Below are positions 25,070 through 34,903 of a DNA stretch of 64,000 bases, piece by piece. The notes beneath the pieces are model-generated. The model ran no database searches and was not told the DNA's origin. It saw nothing but the letters and a program-made list of their open reading frames with translations. A program made the position numbers and the translations under genes. The number at the start of each line of letters is the position of its first letter. The first letter of the stretch is position 1. Origin of the DNA: TMED14 sp003507115 (lineage in GTDB: Bacteria; Bacteroidota; Bacteroidia; Flavobacteriales; Schleiferiaceae); the NCBI GenBank assembly GCA_943787925.1, contig CALSOH010000001.1:1-64000 (forward strand), in the 5' to 3' direction.

Positions 25070-26506
25070 TCATTCGTCAATCATGTCAATAAACTTGTCT
25101 GCCCAACGTTTGAACCAATTGCTCTGATTCGGGCTGACAACAGGAGCTTTGCTGCTTTTCGATGCTTCGGTCGTGGCTAATTCGGTGTTATCGTCTTCCT
25201 CAGCATGGTCCAGGAGGTGGTCAAAGCGTGATTCATCCGAGCCCACTTCCTCCATGGGTAGGCCAGAGTCATCGACCAACTCCAATTCGGTGACAATCGG
25301 CTCTGCCGTATCCTCCATGACCTCGACAAAGTCTACCTCTTTGCGGCTGTTCAAGCCCTGCATCAACAGACCCACTGCGGTCGCGTAAATGGGGGAATTC
25401 AAGGGGTTGGTGGCTTCCAATGAGGCGAGGTGCTCGTTGGGGTATCCCACACGCGTGTCCAACCCCGTCAAGTACTCCACCAATTGCTTGATGTGCTTTA
25501 GCTGGCTGCCGCCGCCTGTGATCACGACGCCAGCGATGAGCTTCTTGGAAGGTTGGTCGTAGCCATAGTTTTTGATCTCGGTGAAGACCGCATTAATAAT
25601 CTCGGTCGAGCGAGCATGGATGATGCGGCTCAAGTTTTTGAGGCTAATTTCCTTGGGATCGCGTCCGCGCAGGCCGGGGATGGCCACGATTTCATTCTCC
25701 TTGTTCTCACCGGGCCAGGCACTTCCAAAGCGGACCTTCAGTGTTTCGGCTTGCTTCTCGATGATGGCGCAGCCTTCTTTGATGTCACTGGTGATGATGT
25801 TCCCACCGTGGGGGATGACGGCGGTATGGCGAATGATGCCATCCTTGAAAATGGCTACGTCTGTGGTGCCACCTCCGATATCTACGAGCACGACACCGGC
25901 CTCCTTTTCCTCTTGACTCAACACCGCATCGGCGCTGGCCAGCGGCTCGAGGTTGACGGTGTGCAGATCGAGATTCGCGCTCTTTACGCAGCGGGCGATG
26001 TTTTTGATGCTGGTCAGCTGGCCAACGACAATATGGAACGACGCTTCGAGTCGTCCTCCGTACATGCCGCGGGGCTCCTTGATGTCCCCTTGGCCGTCCA
26101 CCTTGTATTCTTGGGGCAGGACGTGGATGATTTCCTCTCCGGGCATCATGGCGAGCTTGTGCACGTTTTCGGTGAGGCGGTCCAAATCCGCATCTTCAAT
26201 GACCTCCTCTGCATCTTCCCGGGTGATGTAGTCACTGTGCTGTAGACTGCGGATATGCTGTCCTGCAATGCCCACGGCCACGGATTTGATATTCAAGCCG
26301 GCGCTTTGTTCGGCGAGTTCCACAGCCTTTTCGATGGACTCGATCGTCTGCGTAATGTTGACCACCACGCCACGCTGAACCCCGAGGCTCGGCGCCGTAC
26401 CATGCCCGATAATTTCAATTTTTCCGAACTCATTGTGGCGCCCGATGAGGGCAACAATTTTGGTGGTTCCGATGTCTAGGCCAACAGCAATACGGTGAGT
26501 CTTCAT
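25070..26506 (-). CDS. ftsA: Cell division protein FtsA
   Basis: 478 aa actin-like ATPase. Phosphate loops AVGLDIGTTKIVALIG (7-22) and VLVDIGGGTTDVAIF (about 205-220), and the adenosine motif VVITGGGSQLKHI. The SHS2 1C domain lies at about 85-160. The acidic linker after 400 ends in SNWFKRWADKFIDMIDE, a C-terminal amphipathic helix suited to membrane binding. FtsA tethers FtsZ to the membrane. It lies 15 bp before ftsZ and 3 bp after ftsQ. Confidence 0.96.
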   Translation of the reverse strand: MKTHRIAVGLDIGTTKIVALIGRHNEFGKIEIIGHGTAPSLGVQRGVVVNITQTIESIEKAVELAEQSAGLNIKSVAVGIAGQHIRSLQHSDYITREDAEEVIEDADLDRLTENVHKLAMMPGEEIIHVLPQEYKVDGQGDIKEPRGMYGGRLEASFHIVVGQLTSIKNIARCVKSANLDLHTVNLEPLASADAVLSQEEKEAGVVLVDIGGGTTDVAIFKDGIIRHTAVIPHGGNIITSDIKEGCAIIEKQAETLKVRFGSAWPGENKENEIVAIPGLRGRDPKEISLKNLSRIIHARSTEIINAVFTEIKNYGYDQPSKKLIAGVVITGGGSQLKHIKQLVEYLTGLDTRVGYPNEHLASLEATNPLNSPIYATAVGLLMQGLNSRKEVDFVEVMEDTAEPIVTELELVDDSGLPMEEVGSDESRFDHLLDHAEEDDNTELATTEASKSSKAPVVSPNQSNWFKRWADKFIDMIDE

Positions 26507-26509
26507 GGG

Positions 26510-27247
26510 TCAATCGATAAATTCATAAACAACTTGGCCGGCAAAGCGCACATCCATCCAGCGCAGGCTATCCAGGGATTTGGCCTGGAGCAATTGGGCA
26601 TAGAGGGAGTGAGCCTTGTGGGCTTTTTCATCAAATCGGGAGGCCGCCCCCCAGCGGATCGCATGAGGGTGCCAATCGGGGTAAGCGGTGTAGCGGCCAC
26701 GGTCATCGCGGTCCAAGGCAGACCAACCTCCGGGGAAGGCCGGATGCGTGGCTGCGTGGCTGAGCATTTGCAGGGCTTCGACGCGCTGAAGGGAGTCTTC
26801 GAGGCCCGTTAGTAGCGGCAATCGCGCGGTCGCATGCGCCGAAAGGGGGAAAGTCCCTCCCGATTCATCGACGTACATCATGTCTAATCCATTGGCCATG
26901 CGCGCTTTAGCTTCTTTTTGGACAATCTCCACATGGAGTACTCCTTCCCATGTTGAAAATACCTCGGCGCCCAGCACCAGTGGGTGTTTGCGCAAGTTTT
27001 CTTCTAACAATGGGATGTTGATTTCTGCCCGAGTCACGGAATCCCAGGGGGCCCCCGCCTCGCGGAGCAGATTTTCCAGGTCTTCTTTTATCAGAAAGTG
27101 TTGATTTTCAGGAGTATGTATGTGCAATTGATAGCCCAAAATAGGACGGCTTTCTCGGAGGGATTGGCTGCTCAAAAGGGCAAATATTCCCCCGACCAAC
27201 ACCATGGCCCACGTAAGGACGACAACGATGCGCTTAAACCAGGTCAT
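26510..27247 (-). CDS. ftsQ: Cell division protein FtsQ
   Basis: 245 aa bitopic protein: short cytoplasmic N-terminus, one transmembrane helix (about 7-28) and a periplasmic part with a POTRA-like region (LIKEDLENLLREAG..., LLEENLRKHPLVLGAEVFSTWEGVLHVEI) and beta domain. FtsQ connects early and late divisome proteins. Sequence similarity is weak, as usual for FtsQ; the call rests on topology, POTRA pattern and its place between murC (ATGA overlap) and ftsA. Confidence 0.88.
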   Translation of the reverse strand: MTWFKRIVVVLTWAMVLVGGIFALLSSQSLRESRPILGYQLHIHTPENQHFLIKEDLENLLREAGAPWDSVTRAEINIPLLEENLRKHPLVLGAEVFSTWEGVLHVEIVQKEAKARMANGLDMMYVDESGGTFPLSAHATARLPLLTGLEDSLQRVEALQMLSHAATHPAFPGGWSALDRDDRGRYTAYPDWHPHAIRWGAASRFDEKAHKAHSLYAQLLQAKSLDSLRWMDVRFAGQVVYEFID

Positions 27248-28566
27248 GAGGCAGCTTGATGAAAGTGTTCAACGAGAGGTTCGACGAGGCGGTCAATGTC
27301 CCCAGCGCCCACGGTCAATTTTATGGCTTCGGGTTGGGCCAAAAGCCAATTCAACCCTTCGGATTCGGGGACGAAACAAGCCCCAGAAATCCGAGCGACG
27401 AGGACTTCCGAGGTGATGCCAGGGATGGCCGCTTCCCGAGCGGGATAGATGGGCAGGATGCCCACGCGATCGGCCTGTCCTAAGGCTTCCGCAAATCCGG
27501 GCATAAAGTCCCGGGTGCGGCTGAAAAGGTGGGGCTGGAACAAGAGTGCGACCGGCTGCCCAGGATACAGACTATGCACGGCATCCAATAGACGCGTGAT
27601 CTCCGTGGGGTGATGTGCATAGTCGTCGATGTAAGCCTGTCCCGGTTCGGTCCAGCGCACGTCAAAACGGCGCCGAACCCCAGTGAAGCTGGAAATGCCC
27701 TGGGCAATCTCCTCGGCGGACAGCCCGACGTGGTGCGCGAGGCAGGCCGCCGCAACGGCATTTTCGATGTTGTGCATCCCCGGCAGTCCGGCTTGAACAT
27801 GGTCCACCCGGTCCTCGCCGAGCACCAACGTGAAGTGTTGCTTACCATTTTCGACCCGCACATTTTCAGCCCGGTAGGCTTGGTGCCCCAGGCCGTATTC
27901 GACGCCCGATACCCCGGAAGTGGAGGCACTTCGGTACACGTGGGCACATTGGCCGGCAAAGAGCCCAAAGGCTTCGGCAACATGCCCCGCATCTCCATAA
28001 ACGTCCAAATGGTCGGCATCCGTCGAGGTAATCACGGCCGCCGTCGGATGCAAGTGCAAAAAGGACCGGTCAAATTCATCCGCTTCCACCACGGTAATCT
28101 CCGCCGGGCCCGGCAAAAAGTTGCTTTGTAGGTTACTCGAAATGCCCCCCAAGAAGGCCTGAACAGGCCGCCCCGATTGGTGCAAAATCCAGGTGAGCAG
28201 ACAGGAAGTGGTGGTCTTGCCATGGGTTCCTGCCACCGCCAAGCAGGTGCCGTCATTCGCCAACATCCCCAAGAAGGCCGCCCGCTTCATGACCGTCTGT
28301 CCGCGTTCCAAGGCCTGCCTCAATTGCGGGTGCTGTGCGGGGATGGCCGGGGTATAAATGACCCAGGTCGCGGTATCCGCCGGCGCGGCCTCGGGGCGAT
28401 CGTCAAACCGGACGCGCGCACCTTCCGCCCTCAGCGCATCGGTCAAAGGACTGGGCGTTTTGTCATAGCCCGAAACCGACATACCCTGAGCCAAAGCCCA
28501 ACGCGCTAAGGCGGACATCCCAATGCCTCCGATGCCCAAGAAATCTATGGCGCGTGGCATCGTCAT
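27244..28566 (-). CDS. murC: UDP-N-acetylmuramate-L-alanine ligase MurC
   Basis: 440 aa from the ATG at 28566, chosen because it forms an ATGA overlap with the murG stop; 28581 and 28560 are alternatives. N-terminal UDP-binding GIGGIGMSALARWA, ATP loop GTHGKTTTSCL (about 110-120), central YIDDYAHHPTEI and C-terminal ligase domain. It adds L-Ala to UDP-MurNAc in the cytoplasm. Confidence 0.96.
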   Translation of the reverse strand: MTMPRAIDFLGIGGIGMSALARWALAQGMSVSGYDKTPSPLTDALRAEGARVRFDDRPEAAPADTATWVIYTPAIPAQHPQLRQALERGQTVMKRAAFLGMLANDGTCLAVAGTHGKTTTSCLLTWILHQSGRPVQAFLGGISSNLQSNFLPGPAEITVVEADEFDRSFLHLHPTAAVITSTDADHLDVYGDAGHVAEAFGLFAGQCAHVYRSASTSGVSGVEYGLGHQAYRAENVRVENGKQHFTLVLGEDRVDHVQAGLPGMHNIENAVAAACLAHHVGLSAEEIAQGISSFTGVRRRFDVRWTEPGQAYIDDYAHHPTEITRLLDAVHSLYPGQPVALLFQPHLFSRTRDFMPGFAEALGQADRVGILPIYPAREAAIPGITSEVLVARISGACFVPESEGLNWLLAQPEAIKLTVGAGDIDRLVEPLVEHFHQAAS

Positions 28567-29684
28567 GGCTTCCAAGTCCAAAGGCGTTCAACGTGATCCA
28601 CAATCTCTTGCGCGGCGCGCGGCTGCGCCAGCGCCCGGGCCCCAGCCCGGAGGCCCTCCAGCTTGGAAGAATCGCTCAAATAGTCCAGCACCAGACCAGT
28701 CACCTGGGCGGCATCTCGCTCGCGCACATGGAGGGCCGCGCCGCGGTCGTGCAGGCTCAATGCGTTGTGGGTTTGATGGTCTTCGGCCACATTGGGCGAG
28801 GGAATCAACAGGGCGGCTGCACTCGCGCAGCACACCTCGGAGAGGGTGCCAGCCCCTGCGCGCGAAACCAGGATATCTGCGGCGGTGTAGGCGGCGACCA
28901 TGTCGTCAAGGAAGGCGGTGATGCGGCGGTCCGGATGGGGAGTGAACTGTGCGTTCAGCTCGTCGATGTAGAACCGGCCACATTGCCACAAGATTTGGTG
29001 GCCCGCGGCCATCCACGTGGCTTCGGCCTCCCCCACGGCATGGTTGATAGCGCGGGCACCTTGGCTACCGCCAAGGATGAGGATGAGCGGGCGGTTCGGA
29101 TCAAAGCCCAAGGCCAGTTTGGCGGCGGACCGCTCTGCTTCCGTTGGGGGATGGCTGGCCATGGCGGCGATTTCGGGGCGAACGGGATTCCCTGTTTGGA
29201 AGGTGCGGTCCGCGGGGAAGACGCGCTCCATTCCCGGATAGGCGGTGCAAATCGCGCGGGCGCGTCGGCTAACGAGGCGATTGGTCCAGCCGGCAAACCC
29301 GTTTTGCTCTTGGATGAGCGTGGGGATGCCCAGACGCTGCGCCATAAAGAGGGTGGGACCACTGACGTAGCCGCCTGTGCCGAGGACGGCGTGGGGTTTT
29401 TGGGCACGCAGCAGGGCGCGTACTTGGGCGAGGCTGCGGATGATTTTGGCGGGAAGTCCGAGGTTTTTGGCGAGGTTTTTCCGTTGAAAGCCCGCAATAG
29501 GAATGCCGGTGATGGGATAGCCTGCGGCCGGGATGCGTTCCATCTCCATTCGGCTTTGGGCGCCGACGAAGTGGATGTCGGCATGGGGGTAGCGAGCTCG
29601 GATTTCGTGCGCAATACTGACCGCCGGGAAGATATGCCCCCCGGTTCCGCCTCCGCTGAGAACGATGCGCAAGGGATTAGGCAT
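28563..29684 (-). CDS. murG: UDP-GlcNAc transferase MurG
   Basis: 373 aa. GT28 family with N-terminal GGGTGGHIFPAVSIA (10-24) and C-terminal donor-binding LILGGSQGARAIN and RAGAGTLSE. It transfers GlcNAc to lipid I to give lipid II at the inner face of the membrane. It overlaps ftsW by 8 bp and murC by 4 bp. Confidence 0.96.
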   Translation of the reverse strand: MPNPLRIVLSGGGTGGHIFPAVSIAHEIRARYPHADIHFVGAQSRMEMERIPAAGYPITGIPIAGFQRKNLAKNLGLPAKIIRSLAQVRALLRAQKPHAVLGTGGYVSGPTLFMAQRLGIPTLIQEQNGFAGWTNRLVSRRARAICTAYPGMERVFPADRTFQTGNPVRPEIAAMASHPPTEAERSAAKLALGFDPNRPLILILGGSQGARAINHAVGEAEATWMAAGHQILWQCGRFYIDELNAQFTPHPDRRITAFLDDMVAAYTAADILVSRAGAGTLSEVCCASAAALLIPSPNVAEDHQTHNALSLHDRGAALHVRERDAAQVTGLVLDYLSDSSKLEGLRAGARALAQPRAAQEIVDHVERLWTWKP

Positions 29685-30849
29685 CTTCCAAGGCGTTTAG
29701 GGATTGAATCTCTTCGGCGTTGGCTTGATCCATGTCGGCATCCATGGTTTCGCCGTCTCCCCGTCCGCGGCTAACGGAGAGGATGATGCCGATGGCCAGG
29801 CAGGTCATCCAAATGGAGGAACCGCCGGCACTGACGAGCGGGAGGGTTTGGCCCGTGACCGGAAACAGGTTGACCGCCACGGCCATGTTGATCAACGCTT
29901 GGAAGGAGATGGCAAAACTGAGCCCAATGACGACCAGGCGTCCAAACAAATCGTGGGCCCGTCGGGCCACGCGTACGGATGCCAACATGAACCAGAGGTA
30001 CATCAGGAGTACGGCGGTTCCCCCCACGAGGCCGTATTCCTCGACGATGGTGGCGTAGATAAAGTCTGAGTTGTTTTGGGGCAAGAAATGCTTGTGTAAT
30101 CCACGGCCGGGACCCATGCCTTTGACCCCGCCTTCGGCGATGGCAGTCATGGCCAGGGTCGTTTGGTAGGTGTCATCTTCGTCCCCGCCGCCGACAAAGG
30201 TGTCAATGCGATCCATCCACGTATCGACGCGGTTGGGCATGGCTTCGGGAAAGGCCTTGGCCAGGGCGATAAAGAGGCCCAAGAAGACGATGCCGGCCCC
30301 CACAATTTTGCTCACATGCTTGAAGGGATAGCCGCCCACAGAAAGGAGAATCATGCTATTGACGAAGATGAGGGCGGAGGTGGAAAAGTTGGCGGGGAGA
30401 ACCAAGGCGCAGACCGCGAAGATGGGCCAGAGCAGGCTTTTGATGGAGGCCTTAAACTCCCAGGCTCCCTCGTGCTTGGCGAGCTTTCGGGCCAAATAGA
30501 CCATGAGCGTGACGGCCGCGAGAGCACTGGGTTGAAAGGAAAGGCCAAAGACGTAAATCCAACGGGAGGAGTTGGCGCCCCCGATGGTTTGGCCTTGGGC
30601 AATCGTAAAGGCCAAGAGCCCCAATGAAATCCATAGCAGCATGACAGACAGGGGCCCGAAGAAGCGGTAGGGAACCCGGTGTGCACCTTGGGCAATGAGG
30701 AGCCCCAAGGTGATATGTGCCATGTGCATGTATACGTTGGTGCTGGCACTGAACACCGGAAGGAACGAGAATACCGCCAAGAGCAGCGTGATCATCCAGA
30801 TCTGCGTGCTGCCTTGGAAATAGGTGGTAAAACGTTCCATGGGGTTCAT
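29677..30849 (-). CDS. ftsW: SEDS glycosyltransferase FtsW
   Basis: 390 aa with about ten hydrophobic helices. SEDS hallmarks are the GANSSRWIYVFGLSFQPSALA segment, the large periplasmic loop after helix 7 and GGSSIWMTCLAIGIILSVSR near the end. FtsW polymerises septal peptidoglycan with its class B PBP partner, encoded upstream in this cluster. The ATG at 30849 is 14 bp after the murD stop; 30840 is an alternative. Confidence 0.94.
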   Translation of the reverse strand: MNPMERFTTYFQGSTQIWMITLLLAVFSFLPVFSASTNVYMHMAHITLGLLIAQGAHRVPYRFFGPLSVMLLWISLGLLAFTIAQGQTIGGANSSRWIYVFGLSFQPSALAAVTLMVYLARKLAKHEGAWEFKASIKSLLWPIFAVCALVLPANFSTSALIFVNSMILLSVGGYPFKHVSKIVGAGIVFLGLFIALAKAFPEAMPNRVDTWMDRIDTFVGGGDEDDTYQTTLAMTAIAEGGVKGMGPGRGLHKHFLPQNNSDFIYATIVEEYGLVGGTAVLLMYLWFMLASVRVARRAHDLFGRLVVIGLSFAISFQALINMAVAVNLFPVTGQTLPLVSAGGSSIWMTCLAIGIILSVSRGRGDGETMDADMDQANAEEIQSLNALEDA

Positions 30850-30863
30850 TGCGGGGGAGAGGC

Positions 30864-32210
30864 TTAGAGTTTGCGAACGGCGGCTTTGAATTGAAGACCG
30901 CGATCTTGGTAGTTTTGGAAGAGGTCAAAGCTGGCGCAGCAAGGGGAAAGCAAGACGGTTTCGCCCTTGGAGGCATACTGATAGCTGGTTCGGACGGCCG
31001 CATCCATGCTGGTCACCTCTTCGTAGATCTCGACACGTCCGAGAAAGGCTTCTCGGATCTTGGCGACGTCCGCTCCGAGCGCGATGACGGCCTTGACTTT
31101 TTTCTCCACCAAGGCGAAGAGTTCGGAGTAGTCGTTGCCTTTGTCGACCCCGCCCAGTATCCAAACCACAGGGGTCTTCATGCTCTCCAGGGCATAGTAG
31201 GTCGAGTTGACGTTGGTGGCCTTGGAGTCGTTGACAAAGTGGATGCCGTGCACGTGCCCGACGCTTTCCATGCGGTGCTCCAGACCTTCAAAATGGGCGA
31301 GCGATTCGCGCACCATATCGCTACGGACTTGAAGCAGTCGGGCACTAAGGCCGGCCGCTAACGCATTGTAGCTGTTGTGTTTGCCTTGTAGGGCGAGTTC
31401 CTCGATGGTCATAGCTTCTTCGGGATGAGGGATGAGTGTAAAGTGGTGGTCCTCCGGATAAGCGCCCACGTGGGGCTTATCGACAGGTTCGGTGGTGTAA
31501 ATGGGAAATTTTTGAGCCTTCACCCGACCGAGCTCCGCCACGGTGATGGGGTCTTCAGCATAGTAGAGGAAGGCGTCTTCGGGGGTTTGGTGAGCGGTAA
31601 TTTGAAATTTGGCATCGGTGTAGTTGGCCAAGGTCCCATAGCGGTCCAAATGGTCCGGGGTGATATTAGTCAGTACAGCGACATTGGGTTTGAACGTGGG
31701 GCAGTCCTCTAGTTGGTAGCTACTCACTTCCAAAACATAGATGTCGGCGGGCTCGCCGAGGAGCAATCGTCCGGCCCCCGTCCCGATATTGCCTCCTACG
31801 CGCACATTGGCGCCGCTTTTCGTGAGGATATGCCCGAGCCATGCGGTCGTCGTCGTTTTTCCATTGGATCCCGTGATGGCCGCCACACGTGTGCCAGCGG
31901 GCTTGCAGCGGTAAAACCATTCTATGTCCGACCATATGGGGACACCGGCCGACTTGATAGCCTGAACCACCGGCAGAGTGGGAGAAATGCCCGGGCTCTT
32001 GACCACGGCCTCGCATGCACAGAGGCGCTCTAAGTCATGGCCGCCTTCCTCAAAGTCGATGCCGGCGGCTTGGAGTTCGGCCCGGTGCGCCTCGCCCAAC
32101 TGCTTGCCCTCCGACAAGAAGCAGGATATGCCGAGGTGCTTGGCGAGCAAGGCTGCGCCCATGCCACTTTCGCCGCCGCCCAAGATGCCGATGGAAAGGG
32201 GGTAGGCCAT
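30864..32210 (-). CDS. murD: UDP-N-acetylmuramoyl-L-alanine-D-glutamate ligase MurD
   Basis: 448 aa from the ATG at 32210, which shares one base with the mraY stop (TAATG); the longer frame to 32267 lies inside mraY. N-terminal GILGGGESGMGAALLA, ATP loop GSNGKTTTTAWLGH (about 115) and LGGVDKGNDYSEL, a MurD-typical late motif. It adds D-Glu to UDP-MurNAc-L-Ala. Confidence 0.96.
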   Translation of the reverse strand: MAYPLSIGILGGGESGMGAALLAKHLGISCFLSEGKQLGEAHRAELQAAGIDFEEGGHDLERLCACEAVVKSPGISPTLPVVQAIKSAGVPIWSDIEWFYRCKPAGTRVAAITGSNGKTTTTAWLGHILTKSGANVRVGGNIGTGAGRLLLGEPADIYVLEVSSYQLEDCPTFKPNVAVLTNITPDHLDRYGTLANYTDAKFQITAHQTPEDAFLYYAEDPITVAELGRVKAQKFPIYTTEPVDKPHVGAYPEDHHFTLIPHPEEAMTIEELALQGKHNSYNALAAGLSARLLQVRSDMVRESLAHFEGLEHRMESVGHVHGIHFVNDSKATNVNSTYYALESMKTPVVWILGGVDKGNDYSELFALVEKKVKAVIALGADVAKIREAFLGRVEIYEEVTSMDAAVRTSYQYASKGETVLLSPCCASFDLFQNYQDRGLQFKAAVRKL

Positions 32211-33436
32211 TAGCGCAGTTTCAGAGTAATGAGGGTGAGAATGGCCAAGAAAATCCCGGAGATCCAAAAGCGGGTGACGATTTTGGATTCGTGCAAACCC
32301 TTCTTTTGGTAGTGATGATGCAGGGGAGACATGAGGAAAATGCGACGGCCCTCGCCGTACTTCTTCTTGGTGTATTTGAAGTAGCTGACCTGTAGGATGA
32401 CGCTGAGGTTTTCGACGAGAAAAATGCCGGCCAAAATGGGGATGAGCAACTCCTTGCGCACCACGATGGCAAAGACTGCGATAATGGCGCCAATCGACAG
32501 GCTACCCGTGTCGCCCATAAAGACCTGCGCGGGGTAGGTGTTGTACCACAAGAAGCCGATGCAGGCGCCCAGAAAGGCGGCGGCAAAGACGACGAGCTCC
32601 CCGGAATTGGGGATGTACATAATGTCTAAGTAACTCGCAAAGACAACCGAACCACTAACATAGGCCAGGATGGCTAGCGTGAAGGCGATGATGGCCGAAG
32701 TGCCGCCCGCGAGGCCGTCCAGGCCATCCGTCAAGTTGGCACCATTGCTCACCGCGGTGATGATGAAGATGACCACCAAGATGAAGCCAATCCAAGCCCA
32801 TTCCGAGCCTCCAATCCAATCCGTCAGTTGGACGTAGTCAAAGGTGGCGTCCTTGAGAAAGGGAATCGTGGTTTTGAGGCTCTGTTCGGCCTGCCCGAAA
32901 ACGGGGGCTTGCTGGGTACTCTCCCCGTACAAGTTCGTTTGGCGGGCAATGGGCACCTCTTCCTTCATCGTGACATCGGGGTGGAAGGCCAACACGGCCC
33001 CCACGATAATTCCCAAGGTGATTTGGCCAATGACTTTGAAGAGGCCGCGCAGGCCTTCCTTGTTTTTCTGGAAGACCTTGATGTAGTCATCTGCGAAGCC
33101 GATGGCGCCCATCCAGACCGTGGTCAACAGGAGCAATTGGATATAAATGTTTCCGAGATCGGCAAAGAAGACGACCGGAATGATGATGGCGGCCAAAATG
33201 ATCAATCCACCCATCGTGGGAGTGCCTTTTTTGGCCATTTGGCCTTCTAGTCCCAGATCGCGTATCGTCTCGCCAATTTGCTGCGCACGGAGGCGTTCAA
33301 TCAATTGGCGGCCGAAGAGGAGGCTGATGGTTAGGGCACCCAAGATGGCCATCGCGGCTCGGAAGGTCAGAAACTGAAAGAGTCCTGCGCCAGGAATATC
33401 CAGGCGGTCGAGGTAGGTGAAGAGTTCGTAGAGCAT
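32210..33436 (-). CDS. mraY: Phospho-MurNAc-pentapeptide transferase MraY
   Basis: 408 aa polytopic enzyme with about ten helices. Family signatures: KKGTPTMGGL (about 68-77), FADDYIKV (catalytic Asp pair), NLTDGLDGLAGG and a late HHH stretch (MSPLHHHYQKKG). It makes lipid I from undecaprenyl phosphate. Bacteroidota MraY has an enlarged loop near residue 155-195, visible here as the charged QTNLYGESTQQAP region. Confidence 0.96.
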   Translation of the reverse strand: MLYELFTYLDRLDIPGAGLFQFLTFRAAMAILGALTISLLFGRQLIERLRAQQIGETIRDLGLEGQMAKKGTPTMGGLIILAAIIIPVVFFADLGNIYIQLLLLTTVWMGAIGFADDYIKVFQKNKEGLRGLFKVIGQITLGIIVGAVLAFHPDVTMKEEVPIARQTNLYGESTQQAPVFGQAEQSLKTTIPFLKDATFDYVQLTDWIGGSEWAWIGFILVVIFIITAVSNGANLTDGLDGLAGGTSAIIAFTLAILAYVSGSVVFASYLDIMYIPNSGELVVFAAAFLGACIGFLWYNTYPAQVFMGDTGSLSIGAIIAVFAIVVRKELLIPILAGIFLVENLSVILQVSYFKYTKKKYGEGRRIFLMSPLHHHYQKKGLHESKIVTRFWISGIFLAILTLITLKLR

Positions 33437-33439
33437 AGC

Positions 33440-34903
33440 TTAGGCGTGGACGTCTTTAAGGGTGGATTTCAGTACGGCAACGTCATCAAAGGGATGCTTG
33501 ACCCCTTGAATCTCTTGGTATTTCTCATGGCCCTTGCCGGCAACGAGGATGATGTCCCCCGGCTTGGCGTGTTGGCAGGCGAGTTTGATGCCTTGATGGC
33601 GGTCCTCCACGGTAATGCATCGGCGTTTCTGGACGGGGTCCAATCCCGCTTCCATGTCGCGTAGAATGGCTGCCGGCGATTCACTGCGGGGGTTGTCGCT
33701 CGTTAACACCACATAGTCGCTGAGGTCGGCGGCAATTTGGGCCATCTGGGGACGCTTCCCGGTGTCGCGGTCACCCCCGCAACCCACCACCGTGATAATG
33801 TGCTGAGGCCCTTGGCGGAAGGCTTGCAAGGTTTGGAGAACGTTTTGGAGGGCGTCGGGCGTGTGGGCATAGTCCACAATGCCGACAATTTCACGCGGGC
33901 CGAGGACCCGCTGAAACCGTCCGTCCACGGAATGCAAGGCCGAAATTCCCTGCAAGGCTTCGTCCGCGGGCATGCCCAGGGCCGTAGCGGCCCCAAAAAT
34001 GGCGGCCGCATTGTAGGCGTTGAACTCCCCAATCAAATGCATCCAGCATTCGCGCTGGTTCATACTGATCAGGGTGCCATTGAGGTGGCTTTCGAGGACG
34101 CGCACCTTGATGTCGGCTGCCCGACGAAGCGCGTAGGTGATGGGTTTGGCGGCACAATCGAGTAACATGGTTTCGCCGTGCTTGTCGTCGCTATTCACTA
34201 AGGCGAAGGCCTTCGGAGACAGCCCGTCGAAAAGCATTTTCTTGGCGGCCACGTAGGCATCCATAGTCTCGTGGTAGTCCAGGTGATCTCGGCTGATATT
34301 CGAGAAAATAGCGCCGGCAAAAGGGATGCCCGCGACGCGCTGCTGCACGAGACCGTGGGAACTGACCTCCATAAAGACCACCTTGCATCCCGCCGCGGCC
34401 ATGTCAGCCAAATATTTTTGCAGAACCCAGGCATCCGGGGTCGTGTGGGTGGCGGGAAATTCTTTGCCGTGGATTACAATGCGCACGGTGGAAATCAAGC
34501 CCGCCTTCACCCCACGGTGGCTGTAAAGCTGATAGAGGAGGGTAGCTGTGGTTGTCTTCCCATTGGTACCTGTGACCCCCACGACCTGCATCTGTTCTGC
34601 CGGGCGGCCAAACCAATTGGCGGCCAAGAGCGCATAGGCGCGGTGGGTGTCGGGAACCTGTAAATAGGTAACCTGTGGGTGGAGAGTTTCGGGCAAGACC
34701 TCGCAGAGGATGGCGCAGGCACCACTTTGGGCAGCCGCCTCCATATAGCGATGTCCATCGCTATGTGTTCCGCGGATCGCGACAAATAGATGATCCTTTC
34801 GGACCAACCGGGAATCCCCCGTAACGGCGTCAATGGCCACCTGAGTGGGGCCGACCACTTCTTGGAGGCGCAAGCCGAATAAGATGTCTTTGAGCAGTTT
34901 CAT
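33440..34903 (-). CDS. murE: UDP-MurNAc-tripeptide synthetase MurE
   Basis: 487 aa from the ATG at 34903, set by the ATGA overlap with the PBP gene; the open frame beyond it is a shadow. ATP loop GVTGTNGKTTTATL (about 107-120), SHGLVQQRVAGIPF, YAHTPDALQNVL and the C-terminal LTSDNPRSESP. The DNPR motif is the signature for meso-diaminopimelate selection, so the peptidoglycan is expected to be DAP-type. Confidence 0.96.
   Translation of the reverse strand: MKLLKDILFGLRLQEVVGPTQVAIDAVTGDSRLVRKDHLFVAIRGTHSDGHRYMEAAAQSGACAILCEVLPETLHPQVTYLQVPDTHRAYALLAANWFGRPAEQMQVVGVTGTNGKTTTATLLYQLYSHRGVKAGLISTVRIVIHGKEFPATHTTPDAWVLQKYLADMAAAGCKVVFMEVSSHGLVQQRVAGIPFAGAIFSNISRDHLDYHETMDAYVAAKKMLFDGLSPKAFALVNSDDKHGETMLLDCAAKPITYALRRAADIKVRVLESHLNGTLISMNQRECWMHLIGEFNAYNAAAIFGAATALGMPADEALQGISALHSVDGRFQRVLGPREIVGIVDYAHTPDALQNVLQTLQAFRQGPQHIITVVGCGGDRDTGKRPQMAQIAADLSDYVVLTSDNPRSESPAAILRDMEAGLDPVQKRRCITVEDRHQGIKLACQHAKPGDIILVAGKGHEKYQEIQGVKHPFDDVAVLKSTLKDVHA

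Noticed and set aside
28554..29774. 406-residue + strand frame opposite murG
   Set aside because: Shadow of GC-rich murG codons; no recognisable protein features.
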